Assembly: GCA_044340025.1 (NCBI GenBank) | Contig: JBIIUJ010000020.1 | Coordinates: 1 to 28,160 of the forward strand | From: JBIIUJ01 sp044340025 | Lineage (GTDB): Bacteria; Pseudomonadota; Alphaproteobacteria; Caulobacterales; Aquidulcibacteraceae | Reading direction: 5' to 3' | Length of the DNA: 28,160 nucleotides | Shown: one piece after another, positions 1 to 8,700 of the stretch | How positions within the stretch are numbered: position 1 is the first letter of the stretch | How the letters are laid out: the number at the start of each line of letters is the position of its first letter | Made by a program: the position numbers and the translations under genes | The notes under the pieces: generated by a model | What the model saw: the letters and a program-made list of their open reading frames with translations, nothing else | What the model was told of the DNA's origin: nothing | The model's database searches: none

Positions 1-36
1 CACCCGCTGGTGGCGAGCATGCTGGGCGTGATCTGA
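1..36 (+). CDS. 3' end of an unidentified CDS
   Basis: Frame 1 reads eleven residues (HPLVASMLGVI) and then TGA. This looks like the tail of a gene entering from the left edge, because the frame is open from base 1 and the convergent vapC stop lies only 15 bases further on. Eleven residues are too few to name a family, and chance open reading cannot be excluded. Confidence 0.35.
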   Translation, partial: HPLVASMLGVI

Positions 37-51
37 GGGGGCGGCGAACCG

Positions 52-447
52 CTAGGCAAACGGATTGAGGATCTCCAGCGCGCCGAACCGCCGGCCGTGC
101 TGGAGATCTTCGGTGAACAGCACATCACAGCCAGATCGGAGCGCCGCCGCCACGATCATCGCGTCATAGACGCTCAGCTGGTGATCCTGCGCCAAAGTCA
201 AACCGATGCGGTGTGCCTCAAGGGAGACGGGGACGACCTCGTCAAGGCCGGATCGGATCGTTTCGAGGGCGGCAAGCACATCAGACCAAGGCCAATGTCG
301 CTTCTTGCGCAGCACGTTGGCAACCTCATTCAGAACCTGAACGCTCACCACCCCGCCCTCGGCCATCAGCTGCAAGGCGATTGTCTGGCGCGGATCGTGC
401 TGTGTGAAACCATAGACGAGGATGTTGGTGTCGAGGAATTGCTTCAC
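52..447 (-). CDS. vapC: PIN-domain ribonuclease toxin, VapC type
   Basis: This 131-residue protein is a single PIN domain, the Mg2+-dependent RNase fold of VapC toxins, which typically cut tRNA or rRNA. The acidic active-site residues are in the expected order: D6 in LDTN, E41 in LNEV, D95 in YDAMI and D114 in FTED. Length is normal for the family (about 130). Its ATG overlaps the stop of the upstream antitoxin gene by 4 bases, which is the usual arrangement for translational coupling of an antitoxin-toxin pair. The actual RNA target cannot be read from sequence. The gene looks intact, with no frameshift or missing catalytic residue. Confidence 0.88.
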   Translation of the reverse strand: MKQFLDTNILVYGFTQHDPRQTIALQLMAEGGVVSVQVLNEVANVLRKKRHWPWSDVLAALETIRSGLDEVVPVSLEAHRIGLTLAQDHQLSVYDAMIVAAALRSGCDVLFTEDLQHGRRFGALEILNPFA

Positions 448-674
448 CGCTCATTGGCCTCATCGCGGCTCCAGTCCGCGCCTTCCGGGGCGGGCCGCGC
501 CAGCGCCATCACGCGGCGGATGAACTCGTCCTTCTGTTCGCGCCGCCGTATACCGATGACGCCCGGCCGGACCTTTTCCAGATCCACTTCGTCGCCGGCG
601 CGCAGGTCGAGCTCTTCCACCAGCGCCTTGGGCAGGCGGACGGCCAGACTATAGCCCCACTTGGATACGCGCAT
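444..674 (-). CDS. vapB: AbrB/MazE-fold antitoxin, VapB type
   Basis: This 76-residue protein begins with a swapped-hairpin AbrB-type DNA-binding domain. The KWGYSLAVRLPKAL segment at residues 5-18 and LRAGDEVDLE at 24-33 are diagnostic of the MazE/VapB/SpoVT group. The C-terminal half is charged and probably disordered, as expected for the part that wraps the toxin. The start is supported by a TGGAGG ribosome site five bases before the ATG. It is the first gene of the pair, overlapping vapC by 4 bases. A perfect 11+3+11 palindrome lies 12 bases upstream of the start and is the likely autoregulatory operator. Family members repress their own operon, most strongly when bound to toxin; this is inferred here. 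Confidence 0.87.
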   Translation of the reverse strand: MRVSKWGYSLAVRLPKALVEELDLRAGDEVDLEKVRPGVIGIRRREQKDEFIRRVMALARPAPEGADWSRDEANER

Positions 675-685
675 TGCGGCCTCCA

Positions 686-710
686 GATATCATTGCGCGG
701 CAATGATATC
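686..710. promoter_or_regulatory. Perfect palindrome, likely VapBC operator
   Basis: The sequence GATATCATTGC is followed by three bases and then its exact reverse complement. It lies between the antitoxin start (674, minus strand) and the P450 start (794, plus strand). Its position and its symmetry match operators bound by dimeric AbrB-fold antitoxins. It might also influence the divergent P450 gene, but that gene starts 84 bases away. Confidence 0.75.
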
Positions 711-793
711 ATGGCGACCACTGGGGACGAAGCCCCCTTGCCCTCCCCCGCCTTCCCGCGCCACGCTGGAGCAAAACGAGGGGGGAGCGTGCG

Positions 794-2017
794 ATGGCGG
801 CGATTGATCTCAAGCAGTCTGCCCTCTGGCGCGATGCGCCGCCGCAGGAGGCGCTGGCCTGGCTGCGCGCGAACGAGCCGGTCTACTGGAATCCGGAAGC
901 CGATGGGCCGGGCTTCTGGGCGGTGACGCGCCATGCCGATATCCAGCGCGTCTCGACCGATCCGGCCACGTTCTCCTCCGCGCGGGCCAATGGCGGGCAC
1001 CGGATCTTCGAGGAGAATGACGTCGCCAACGAGGCGGTGGAGACGAGCATGATCTCCATGGACCCGCCCGAGCACCTCGATTACCGCCGCATGCTGATGC
1101 CGGGCTTCACGCCCCAGCGCCTGCGCGCGATGGAGGCGGGCGTGCGCGCCCGCGCCGTCCGGCTGATCGAGGCGATGCAGGCCAAGGCCGCACGCAACAG
1201 CGGGGCAGTTGATTTCGTGGCCGATTTCGCCGCGCCCTACGCCATCCAGACGCTGGCGGAGCTGTTTGGCGTGGGCGAGGAGGATGGCGACAAGCTGTTT
1301 CAATGGTCCAACGCCATTGTCGCCGAGGAAGACCCGGACGCCCGCCCGAGCCCCGAATGGGTGCATCAGATGGTGATGGAGATGGTGGCCTATTCCTTCG
1401 CCCTGCGCGAAGCGCGCGCCGCAGCGCCCGGGCCGGACCTGATCTCCATGCTGGCTTCCGCCAGCATCGACGGCCAGCCGATCTCGCCGGGCAAGTATCT
1501 CGCGACCTTCATCCTGATGGTCGTGGCCGGCAACGAGACCACGCGCAATTCGCTGACGGGTTCGCTTTATGCGTTCGAAGAGTTCCCGCAGGAGCGCGCC
1601 AAACTCGCCGCCGATCCGTCGCTGCTCAAATCCGCCGCGCAGGAGATCGTGCGCTGGGTCAGCCCCGTGATCCACATGCGCCGCACCGCGACAGCGGATT
1701 GCGAGATCGGCGGCCAGGCGGTGAAGAAGGGCGACAAGGTCGTGCTCTGGTATGCTTCCGGCAACCGCGACGAGGCGGTGTTTGCCGATCCGTTCCAGTT
1801 CCGCGCCGAGCGCTATCTCGATCCGGCCACGCCCAAGCATGTCGGCTTCGGGACCGGCCAGCACGTCTGCCTCGGCCAGCGGCTGGCGGAGCTTCAGATC
1901 CGGGTGGCGTGGGAGGAGCTGTTGGCCCGCGTGCCGGGCATCCGCGCGACAGGGCCGGGCGCGCGCGTGCTGTCGAACTTCATCAATGGCTGGAAGACGG
2001 CGCCGGCGCAGGTGTGA
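794..2017 (+). CDS. Cytochrome P450
   Basis: This is a soluble bacterial class I P450 of 407 residues, a haem-thiolate monooxygenase needing ferredoxin and reductase partners not encoded nearby. The I-helix oxygen-activation motif AGNETT is at 245-250, the K-helix ExxR at E284-R287, and the haem-binding loop FGTGQHVCLG at 352-361 with axial Cys359. The segment MDPPEHLDYRRMLMPGF (89-105) is typical of the C-helix region of P450s related to CYP125/CYP124/CYP111, which hydroxylate sterol side chains or terpenoids. The substrate is therefore guessed as a terpenoid, sterol or fatty acid, with low certainty. A GGGGGAG ribosome site precedes the ATG. The gene is monocistronic and converges on thiD with 5 bases between stops. 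Confidence 0.93.
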   Translation: MAAIDLKQSALWRDAPPQEALAWLRANEPVYWNPEADGPGFWAVTRHADIQRVSTDPATFSSARANGGHRIFEENDVANEAVETSMISMDPPEHLDYRRMLMPGFTPQRLRAMEAGVRARAVRLIEAMQAKAARNSGAVDFVADFAAPYAIQTLAELFGVGEEDGDKLFQWSNAIVAEEDPDARPSPEWVHQMVMEMVAYSFALREARAAAPGPDLISMLASASIDGQPISPGKYLATFILMVVAGNETTRNSLTGSLYAFEEFPQERAKLAADPSLLKSAAQEIVRWVSPVIHMRRTATADCEIGGQAVKKGDKVVLWYASGNRDEAVFADPFQFRAERYLDPATPKHVGFGTGQHVCLGQRLAELQIRVAWEELLARVPGIRATGPGARVLSNFINGWKTAPAQV

Positions 2018-2022
2018 GCGGT

Positions 2023-2832
2023 TCAGGCCCGCTGCAGCGGCCAGCCGTGATTGAGCGGGCCGTGGCCCTTGCCGAAGCCGGGCGCCGTGCGGATCGCTTC
2101 CGCCACATAGGCGCGCGCGCGCTCCACCGCATCGGGCAAAGCCTCGCCCAGCGCCAGCCGCGCGGCGATGGCGGAGGCGAGCGTGCAGCCCGTGCCATGG
2201 GTGCTGGCGGTGTCGATGCGCGGGCTTTCGAAGAAGAGTTCGCCCTCCGGCGTCGCCAGAAGGTCGGTGATGCGGTCTCCGGCCACATGGCCGCCCTTCA
2301 CGAGCACGGCCTTCGCGCCGCGCCGCAACAGCCGCTCGCCCGCCCGGCGCTGACCGTCGAGCGTTTCCACCGCCACGCCGGAAAGGCGCTCGGCCTCCGG
2401 CGCGTTGGGGGTGAGCAGGCCGGCCCCCGGCACAAGCAGGCTCGCCACCGCCTCCACCGCATCGCCCGCGAGCAGGGAGGCGCCGCCCTTGGCCACCATC
2501 ACCGGATCGATCACCCGCAAGACGCCGGGCGCCAATGCGGCCAGCGCCTCGGCCACCGTCTCCACCATGGCGCGTGCGCCGAGCATGCCGGTCTTGATCG
2601 CATCCGCCCCGATATCGTCGAGCACGACCTGCATCTGATCGCGCACGGTCCGGAGCGGAACCGGAACCACATCAAACACGCCCAGCGTGTTCTGAACCGT
2701 GATCGCGGTGATCGCCGTCATGGCGAAGCCGCCATTGGCGGTCACGGCCTTGATATCGGCCTGGATGCCGGCGCCGCCGCCGCTGTCGCTGCCCGCCACG
2801 ATCAGCACCCGGCCCTGGGGCGCAGCGCTCAT
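2023..2832 (-). CDS. thiD: Hydroxymethylpyrimidine / phosphomethylpyrimidine kinase
   Basis: ThiD phosphorylates HMP to HMP-P and then to HMP-PP for thiamine diphosphate synthesis or salvage in the cytoplasm. At 269 residues it has normal length. The ribokinase-fold features are visible: the N-terminal GSDSGGGAGIQAD (14-26), the pyrimidine-binding ITAITVQNTLGV (41-52), and the anion-hole motif HGTGC (212-216), in which Cys216 corresponds to the ThiD active-site cysteine. No other thiamine gene is present in the window. Its ATG overlaps the stop of the upstream acetyltransferase gene by 4 bases, so the two are probably co-translated. No riboswitch is seen in front of this short operon. Confidence 0.94.
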   Translation of the reverse strand: MSAAPQGRVLIVAGSDSGGGAGIQADIKAVTANGGFAMTAITAITVQNTLGVFDVVPVPLRTVRDQMQVVLDDIGADAIKTGMLGARAMVETVAEALAALAPGVLRVIDPVMVAKGGASLLAGDAVEAVASLLVPGAGLLTPNAPEAERLSGVAVETLDGQRRAGERLLRRGAKAVLVKGGHVAGDRITDLLATPEGELFFESPRIDTASTHGTGCTLASAIAARLALGEALPDAVERARAYVAEAIRTAPGFGKGHGPLNHGWPLQRA

Positions 2833-3347
2833 GGCCGCAGCGCCGGGGCGCGCCAGGCGCGCTCGCAGGGGAAGGTGCCCATCGCGTCAAACAGCCGCAC
2901 CTGGGGAGCATGTGGCGTGCGCGCCACCAGCTCCGCCACCGGGCGCTCTTCCCATCCGCAGGACTGGAAGAAGGCCACGGCCCCCGCATCGGTGGAAAAG
3001 CAATAGAGCGCCTCGGCCCCGGCGGCGGCGGCGCGGGCGCGGGCGTCGGCTTCCAGCTTGCGCCCAAGGCCGAGGCCGCGCGCGGCCGGCGCGATCACCA
3101 CGCTGCGCAGGAGGCACGCCGGGCCGCCGAACTCCAGCCCATAGCCGCCGAGGATCTGGGCCTGGCGTCGGGCTGCGACATAGGCGGTGGCCGCCGCCCA
3201 AAGCCCTTTCAGGATGAGCCCTTCAGCCTCCAGCAGCGCCTCCACCGCCGCGCGCTCGTGCGTGGCGGCGGGCTGCACCGGCGCAAAGCGGATCGAAGCG
3301 TCGGGGGCTTCCGTATCGGGTCTTGAATCGCGAAAAAGCGCGGTCAT
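2829..3347 (-). CDS. GNAT-family N-acetyltransferase
   Basis: This 172-residue protein has a GNAT fold. The acetyl-CoA pyrophosphate-binding motif A is seen as LLRSVVIAPAARGLGLGRKL at about residues 79-98, and a following strand-helix (YCFSTDAGAVAFFQSCGWEE, about 113-132) is the usual acetyl-CoA-binding C-terminal half. The ending, with a conserved aromatic-Gly-Trp-like turn and a hydrophobic tail, resembles the ArsN2-like group of small acetyltransferases, but no arsenic genes are nearby, so a substrate is not assigned. It lies directly upstream of thiD with an ATGA overlap and downstream of a small secreted-protein gene after a 59-base gap. Confidence 0.8.
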   Translation of the reverse strand: MTALFRDSRPDTEAPDASIRFAPVQPAATHERAAVEALLEAEGLILKGLWAAATAYVAARRQAQILGGYGLEFGGPACLLRSVVIAPAARGLGLGRKLEADARARAAAAGAEALYCFSTDAGAVAFFQSCGWEERPVAELVARTPHAPQVRLFDAMGTFPCERAWRAPALRP

Positions 3348-3406
3348 GGCCCCAGAGGTGGGCCAGCCGACCGCGCCCTGTCAATCGCGCCTGCGCGACA
3401 GACCTC

Positions 3407-3745
3407 TCAGCTATTGCAGCTTGAGAGAACTTCCGCGGTGATTTCCCAATTGGGATCGATCTCGTTCAGCTCCACGTTCTGGAGCACGCAGGGGCCCGAA
3501 GAGGTCCACAGCGCCACATCATAAAGCTGATCGCCATCGACGTTCAGCATGGCGTTGCGGCCAGGGCCAAGCGCCACCCCGGTGAGCACCTCGTCGCTCC
3601 AGTTGGCGGCGCCGGCGTTGGCGACGCGCATGGAGTTGATCGACACGTCCGTCCGGTTGGAGACCATGAAGGTGGATGAGTCTGCACGCAGGCTTGGCGC
3701 GGCGAGCGACACGACGGCGGCGGCGAAAAGAGCGATGCGCGACAT
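3407..3745 (-). CDS. Small secreted protein of unknown function
   Basis: The protein has 112 residues from the preferred start. MSRIALFAAAVVSLAAPSLRA is a clear Sec signal peptide with a likely cleavage after the Ala at about residue 21, leaving a periplasmic or exported domain of about 90 residues. An earlier in-frame ATG at 3778 exists, but the ATG at 3745 has a good GGAGG ribosome site eight bases upstream and puts the signal peptide at the terminus. The mature part has repeated short beta-strand-like stretches (for example TFMVSNRTDVSINSMRVA and ALGPGRNAMLNVDG) and two cysteines near the C-terminus (CVLQN and SSCNS) that could form a disulphide. No family was recognised. It sits between the glycosylase gene and the acetyltransferase gene on the same strand. 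Confidence 0.7.
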   Translation of the reverse strand: MSRIALFAAAVVSLAAPSLRADSSTFMVSNRTDVSINSMRVANAGAANWSDEVLTGVALGPGRNAMLNVDGDQLYDVALWTSSGPCVLQNVELNEIDPNWEITAEVLSSCNS

Positions 3746-3819
3746 GAGCAGACCTCCAGATGGGCCCACTATCCGCACCGCGGCTTTCGAAGACGTTCAC
3801 CGGACTGCCGAAAGTTTTT

Positions 3820-4461
3820 TCAATTTTGGCTCGAGCCCGGATCGCGCGCGGCCTGCCTGGCGCCGTCCACCGCCCGCCAGGCGTACCAGGCGGCCGCCGA
3901 GCGCCACGGCGCCCATTGCTCGCCCCAGGCCGCCAGCGCCTTGGGCGGCAGGTCCGGCCCGAAGGCGATCTCCACCCCGCGGCGCACGCCCAGATCATCG
4001 TGGGGCCAGACGTCGGGCCGGGCGAGGGTGAACATCAGATACATCTGCACCGTCCAGCGCCCGATCCCGCGCACCTGCACCAGACGCTCGATGATCTCGT
4101 CATCCGCCATGGCGGAAAGCGCCGCGCCATCGGGCACCACGCCCTCGATCCGCTTGGCGGCGAGATCGCGCAGCGCCAGCAGCTTGTTTCCCGAAAGGCC
4201 CGCCCCGCGCAGCGGCTCATCAGGCGTGGCCAGCAGGGTCTGCGGCGCAGGGAACGGCTCGGGATAGAGCGCCAGCACCCGGTTGAGGATGGTCTGGGCC
4301 GCCTTGCCCGCGAGCTGCTGGAACACGATCGACCGGAACAGCGACTGATAGGGATCAAGATGCGGCTCGGCCGTGATGGTGCAGGGGCCATGCTCCTCCG
4401 CCAGCCGCGCCCAGACGGGATCAAGCGCGGCGAGGGCTTCGTGGGCGTGGGCAAGGCTCAT
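3820..4461 (-). CDS. DNA-3-methyladenine glycosylase II (AlkA-like, HhH-GPD)
   Basis: This base-excision repair glycosylase removes alkylated purines from DNA. It is 213 residues, the short form lacking the N-terminal domain of E. coli AlkA. The core is in order: SIVFQQLAGKAA (44-55) at the DNA-binding helix start, the helix-hairpin-helix VRGIGRWTVQM (130-140), and the catalytic loop WPHDDLGVRRG (152-162), where Asp156 is the expected catalytic aspartate. The ATG overlaps the stop of ubiA by 4 bases, so the two genes are likely coupled. The functional link between ubiquinone synthesis and alkylation repair is unclear and may be only positional. Confidence 0.9.
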   Translation of the reverse strand: MSLAHAHEALAALDPVWARLAEEHGPCTITAEPHLDPYQSLFRSIVFQQLAGKAAQTILNRVLALYPEPFPAPQTLLATPDEPLRGAGLSGNKLLALRDLAAKRIEGVVPDGAALSAMADDEIIERLVQVRGIGRWTVQMYLMFTLARPDVWPHDDLGVRRGVEIAFGPDLPPKALAAWGEQWAPWRSAAAWYAWRAVDGARQAARDPGSSQN

Positions 4462-5408
4462 GGGCGTAGCGCTCCTGTGACGGCGGCCAGCAGCATCGGG
4501 CCGGCTGCGGCCAGCAGCAAGGCCAGCGCGAGCAGAACGCCCGTGGTCTGGTTGGCCTTGAACTGCGCCAGCGCAGACCCCGCATCGCCCGGCCGCAGGC
4601 GGCGCAGCTGGGCGAACAGATGCGCGGCATAGGGCGCAAACAACGCAAACGCATAGATTGGCGCGCCGGCCGAAATCATCGCCGCGCCCGAAAGCCCCGC
4701 CGCCGCCCAGTAGAAGCGGTTGAGCCAGAGCGGCGTGCGCTCTGCAAACAGGCGCGCGGTGGAGCGCACGCCAACGAGCGCGTCGTCCTCGCGATCCTGC
4801 AGCGCGTAGATCGTGTCATAGCCGATCGTCCAGGCGATGGCGCCGGCATAGAGGATCAGGGCTTCCGGCCCGATCCGCCCCTCCACCGCCGCAAAGCCCA
4901 CCAGCACGCCCCAGTTGAAGGTGAGGCCCAGCCAGGCCTGCGGCCACCAGGTGATGCGCTTCATGAACGGATAGGCCGCCACCAGCGGCACAGCGCACAG
5001 CGCCACGATCTGGGCGGGCGTCGGCAGCGCGAGCAGCACCAGCAGCCCCACGAGAAGCTGCACGCCAAGCCAGGCCCACGCGCCTTTCAGGCCGATCTGG
5101 CCCGCCGGCAGCGGCCGGCCCGCCGTGCGCGCCACCTGCGCATCGATGTCGCGGTCCACGATGTCGTTGTAGGTGCAGCCCGCCCCGCGCATCGCCACCG
5201 CGCCCACGGCGAACAGACCGATGAGAAACAGATCATAGAGGCCCACCCCCTCCCCGATCCGGCCGAGGAACTGGCCGTGAAGACAGGGCAAGGCGAGCAG
5301 CCAGAAGCCGATCGGACGATCAAACCGCGACAGCCGCAGCAAGGGCTGAAGCCGCGCGGGCGCGCGCGAGACCCAGGTTTCAGGCGTTGCGTCGGCGGGG
5401 GCGGTCAT
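4458..5408 (-). CDS. ubiA: 4-hydroxybenzoate polyprenyltransferase
   Basis: UbiA attaches the polyprenyl chain to 4-hydroxybenzoate in the inner membrane, an early step of ubiquinone synthesis. The protein has 316 residues with seven to nine hydrophobic helices. Both Mg-diphosphate-binding aspartate motifs are present: NDIVDRDID (81-89) and YDTIYALQDREDD (197-209). RLSRFDRPIGFWLL near residue 25 is typical of the proteobacterial enzyme, not of other UbiA-superfamily members. No convincing Shine-Dalgarno was seen before the ATG, but the N-terminus has the usual length. It leads a minus-strand group with the glycosylase downstream, and the upstream gap is filled with repeats. Confidence 0.94.
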   Translation of the reverse strand: MTAPADATPETWVSRAPARLQPLLRLSRFDRPIGFWLLALPCLHGQFLGRIGEGVGLYDLFLIGLFAVGAVAMRGAGCTYNDIVDRDIDAQVARTAGRPLPAGQIGLKGAWAWLGVQLLVGLLVLLALPTPAQIVALCAVPLVAAYPFMKRITWWPQAWLGLTFNWGVLVGFAAVEGRIGPEALILYAGAIAWTIGYDTIYALQDREDDALVGVRSTARLFAERTPLWLNRFYWAAAGLSGAAMISAGAPIYAFALFAPYAAHLFAQLRRLRPGDAGSALAQFKANQTTGVLLALALLLAAAGPMLLAAVTGALRP

Positions 5409-5466
5409 GGGTGGGTGTTAGCGCGCGCGGCGGCGCGATGGGAAGGGCGCGGGCCTGCATCGCGCG

Positions 5467-5640
5467 CCCCTTTCCGGCGAAGGCCGGGATGAGGGCTCAC
5501 CTGCTCCGATCCTTTCCACGCCCCTTTCCGGCGAAGGCCGGGATCCAGATCGGAGGGGGCAACCTCTGGATCCCGGCCTGCGCCGGGATGAGGACTCGCT
5601 GCCGCAGAGATCACCCAAAACCCGGCATGCGCCGGGATGA
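5467..5640. repeat. Cluster of short palindromic repeats (CCGGCGAAGGCCGGGAT type)
   Basis: A 24-base stretch (CCCCTTTCCGGCGAAGGCCG plus GGAT) occurs at 5467-5490 and again at 5521-5544. The second copy continues into an inverted repeat: 5528-5549 pairs with 5565-5586 at 21 of 22 positions across a 15-base loop. A smaller perfect hairpin, CCCGGC-ATGC-GCCGGG, is at 5621-5636. Units of this kind are common extragenic palindromes in alphaproteobacteria. They fill the gap between ubiA and the receptor terminator; no gene was seen here. Confidence 0.8.
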
Positions 5641-5652
5641 GGCCGCGCACAG

Positions 5653-5683
5653 AAAAACGCGGCCCCGCCGGGGCGGGACCGCG
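5653..5683 (-). terminator. Intrinsic terminator of the TonB-receptor gene
   Basis: On the minus strand a GC-rich hairpin (CGCGG and CCCGCC arms, one internal mismatch, positions 5683-5658) is followed at once by five T residues (5657-5653). It lies 26 bases past the receptor stop codon. Confidence 0.85.
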
Positions 5684-5709
5684 TCGAGGTAGAACCGTCT
5701 GCGGGACGA

Positions 5710-8700
5710 TTAGAAGCTGAACCGCACGCCGAGGAGGTAGCGCGGGCCGAAGCCTTCGACTTCGATCGGGAAGGCGGCGGTGTCGACGAAGCGGCGCGCC
5801 TTCTCGTCGGAGAGGTTGTTGCCGTCGAAATAGACCTCCAGCCCGTCGCGGATTTCGTAGCGGACCGACAGATCCAGCTCGCCGTCGTCGTCCCAGAAGG
5901 AGTCGCCGTTGCCGTCCGGCACGAGGCGGCCGTTCACGACCGAATAGGCGCCGATGCCCTGACCCCAGGCGGTGCGGAACTGATAGGCGAGCCGGGCCGA
6001 CAGGCCAAACCGCTCATAGCTCAGCGCCACATTGTAGATGTAGTCCGACGTGCCGGGGATCGACTGCTTGCGGGCGGGCGTAAGGCGAACTCCGGGCACC
6101 GTGAACTCGCTGTCGGTGAGCGTGAGGCTGCCGGTGAAGCCGAAGCCGCCAAGCCAGGCCGGAAGCTCCAGCTGCTCGACGAGGCCTTCAGCGCTTTGCT
6201 GCAGATAGAGCTCGAAGCCCATGATCCAGCCATCGCCCGAGTTCACCGTGCCGGAGAACTCATAGCCCGAGCGGTCGAAGCCCGGCTCGTTCAGCGAGTC
6301 GTCATTGAAGGTCCGAATGTTGGTGACGAGAAGGTCTGTGACCTCCTTGTAGTAGACGCCCGCCGAGAAGAAGCCGCGCGGGCGCATGTACCATTCGAAA
6401 TAGGCGTCGAAGCCCAGCTGACGCTCCGGCGTGGCGAGCGGGTTGCCGCCCGAGACGGTCCGCGTCGTGTCGTTGAAGGTCAGGTTGGGGCGCAGGACCG
6501 AGAAGTCCGGCCGGGAGGCGGAATAGGTGACGCCCACACGGGCCTTCATCTCGTCGTTGATGTCCCAGTTCACGTGCAGCGAGGGATAGACGAGCGTCTC
6601 TTCGCTGTCGGTGGTGACCAACCGGGTCTGCGCCGGCCGGCCCGCCACCGCCGGGAAGTTCACGAACGCCTGGCCGGTGTTGGTGATCTGCTCCACCCGG
6701 GCGCCGGCGATCACATTGCCCCAGCCGGTGTCGAACAGGCCCATGGCGTAGATCGCTGCAATCTCCTCCGTCACTTCCCAATAGGCGCCGGTGGTGTTGT
6801 TGCGCGTGGCGATCCCGCGGGTGACGAGATCATTGGCCAGCCGCTCGAGCGCGGTTTCCGAGTGGTAGATGAAATCATAGCCGAGCTGGAAATCGCCCTG
6901 GTAGGACTTGTTGGGCAGCGAGACCGACGCATAGGTCACTGGCGGCAGGCCCGCCGCAGCGATCTGGGCGGCGGTGGCGGTCCAGCTGACCTCACGCGAT
7001 TTCTTGGAGCGGTCGGTGTAGAGCGCGCCAGTCTTGAACGTGACAGGCATGTTGAAGACCTCGAACTCCCGCTCGAGATCGACCTTGCCGGTCCAGGCCA
7101 TTGTCAGATCCCCGCCGAACTGCTTCGTGATGTTCTGGAACACGAAGGGGAAGTCGTGGATCTGCTGCACCCGCTCGCCGCGCGAGCGCACGCCCGTGGG
7201 GCTGATCTGGGTGCGGAACAGGCGCACGATGTTGTCGTCGCCATTACGGAAATCATACTCCACCGTGGGGCGCAGGAGCGGATCGGTCGGCGAGGCGAAA
7301 TTGGGCAGCGCCGCCGCATCGCGGCCGTCTTCGGCCTCAGTGTAGTTGAGGCGCCAGGAGATGTCCCAGCCGGCATAGCGGTGCTCGCCGCCCACCGTAT
7401 TGATGCGGGTTTCTTCGGCCGAGCGCAGCACGTTGAAGTTGGAGGCGATGTTGACGCCAAACACCGTGCCGAACTGCGGCGTGTTGCCGGCGCAGATGTC
7501 GTAGGCGGCGGAGGTGGTGATCGGCGCGGGCGTCGTGGGGCACGCGGTCGTCATGTTGACTGTGTTGGTCGCCTGATCGAACCGGAAGATGTAGTTGTTC
7601 CGAAGCTCGTCGTCGCGATAGCGCGTGAAGATCGAGCTGGCGAAGACCTGATGGTCGTCGTTGAAGCGATAGTCGAGCCGCAGGGTGTGGCTGTCGTTGC
7701 GACGGGTCAGCCGGTAGGGCTTGTTCTCGAACTCGCGCGCCCAGCGCCGGCCTTCCGAGCCAGGGCGCCGATCCGGCGATCCGCTGGGGCTTGTTGCGCC
7801 CGCCAGAATGCCGCCCGGCCGCAGATAGGGGTCGGTCTCCTGGTTATCAGTGACCATGTTGCGGGTGTAATAGGAAAACTGGGCGAGCACGCCGAGCTTG
7901 TCGTCGAGGAAACGGTCGGAGATCACGATCGCGGCGTCGGCTTCTTCCCCGCCGCCCAGCTGCACATAGCCCAGACCCAGCTTCCCGCTGATCTTGCGAT
8001 CGGGATAGTCGAAAGCGGTGCGGGTGCGGATGTTGACGTTCCCGGCCACGGTCTCGCCCGGCATGTTGGGCGTCACGGCCTTTTCCACCACGGTCTGGCT
8101 GGCGATGGCGGTGGGGATATTGTCGAAGCGGGTTGCGCGGCCTTCAGGGCTGACGACCGAGAGGCCGTCGAAGGACAGCGTGGTCCAGTTGATGCGCGCG
8201 CCGCGCAGGTTGATGTAGCGGCTCTGGCCCTGGTCGCGCTGCACGCCGACGCCCGGCAGGCGGCCGATGGCGGCGGCGATGTTCTGGTCGGGGAAGTTGC
8301 CCGCCGCGTCGGCCGAGAGCACCGAGACGAGCGAAGCCGACGTGCGCTGCACCTGAAGGGCGGCGGCTTGCGATTCCGCGATGGGGGCGGCGCGCACCAC
8401 AACGGTCGCGGCCTGCACCGCGCCCATGGCGAAGCGCAGCGGCGCGGCCGCGCCATCGGCGCCGACCGTGACGGACTGCGTCACCACCGGCAGGCCGGCA
8501 TAGCGCGCCTGCACTTCATAGGTCCCCGGCTGCAGCCCTTCGAAACGGAAGGCGCCGGAGCGATCGGTCGTGGTGCTCACGCCCAGCGACGGAATGGTCA
8601 CCTGCGCGGCCTCGAGGAAGCTGCCGGCCCGGTTGGTGACAATGCCGGACACCGAGGCGCCGGCGGCTGCGACCGTGGACTGCGCCAGCGCCGGCGCAGC

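Noticed and set aside
3354..3407. Hairpin-rich gap between the acetyltransferase and the secreted protein as a terminator
   Set aside because: Inverted repeats exist (AGAGGT/ACCTCT and an inner TCGCGC/GCGCGA stem), but no T-run follows on the minus strand, so termination is not supported.
3825..3840. GGCTCGAGCC palindrome at the 3' end of the glycosylase gene
   Set aside because: It lies inside the coding region next to the stop, with an A-rich rather than T-rich stretch downstream on the coding strand; chance palindrome.
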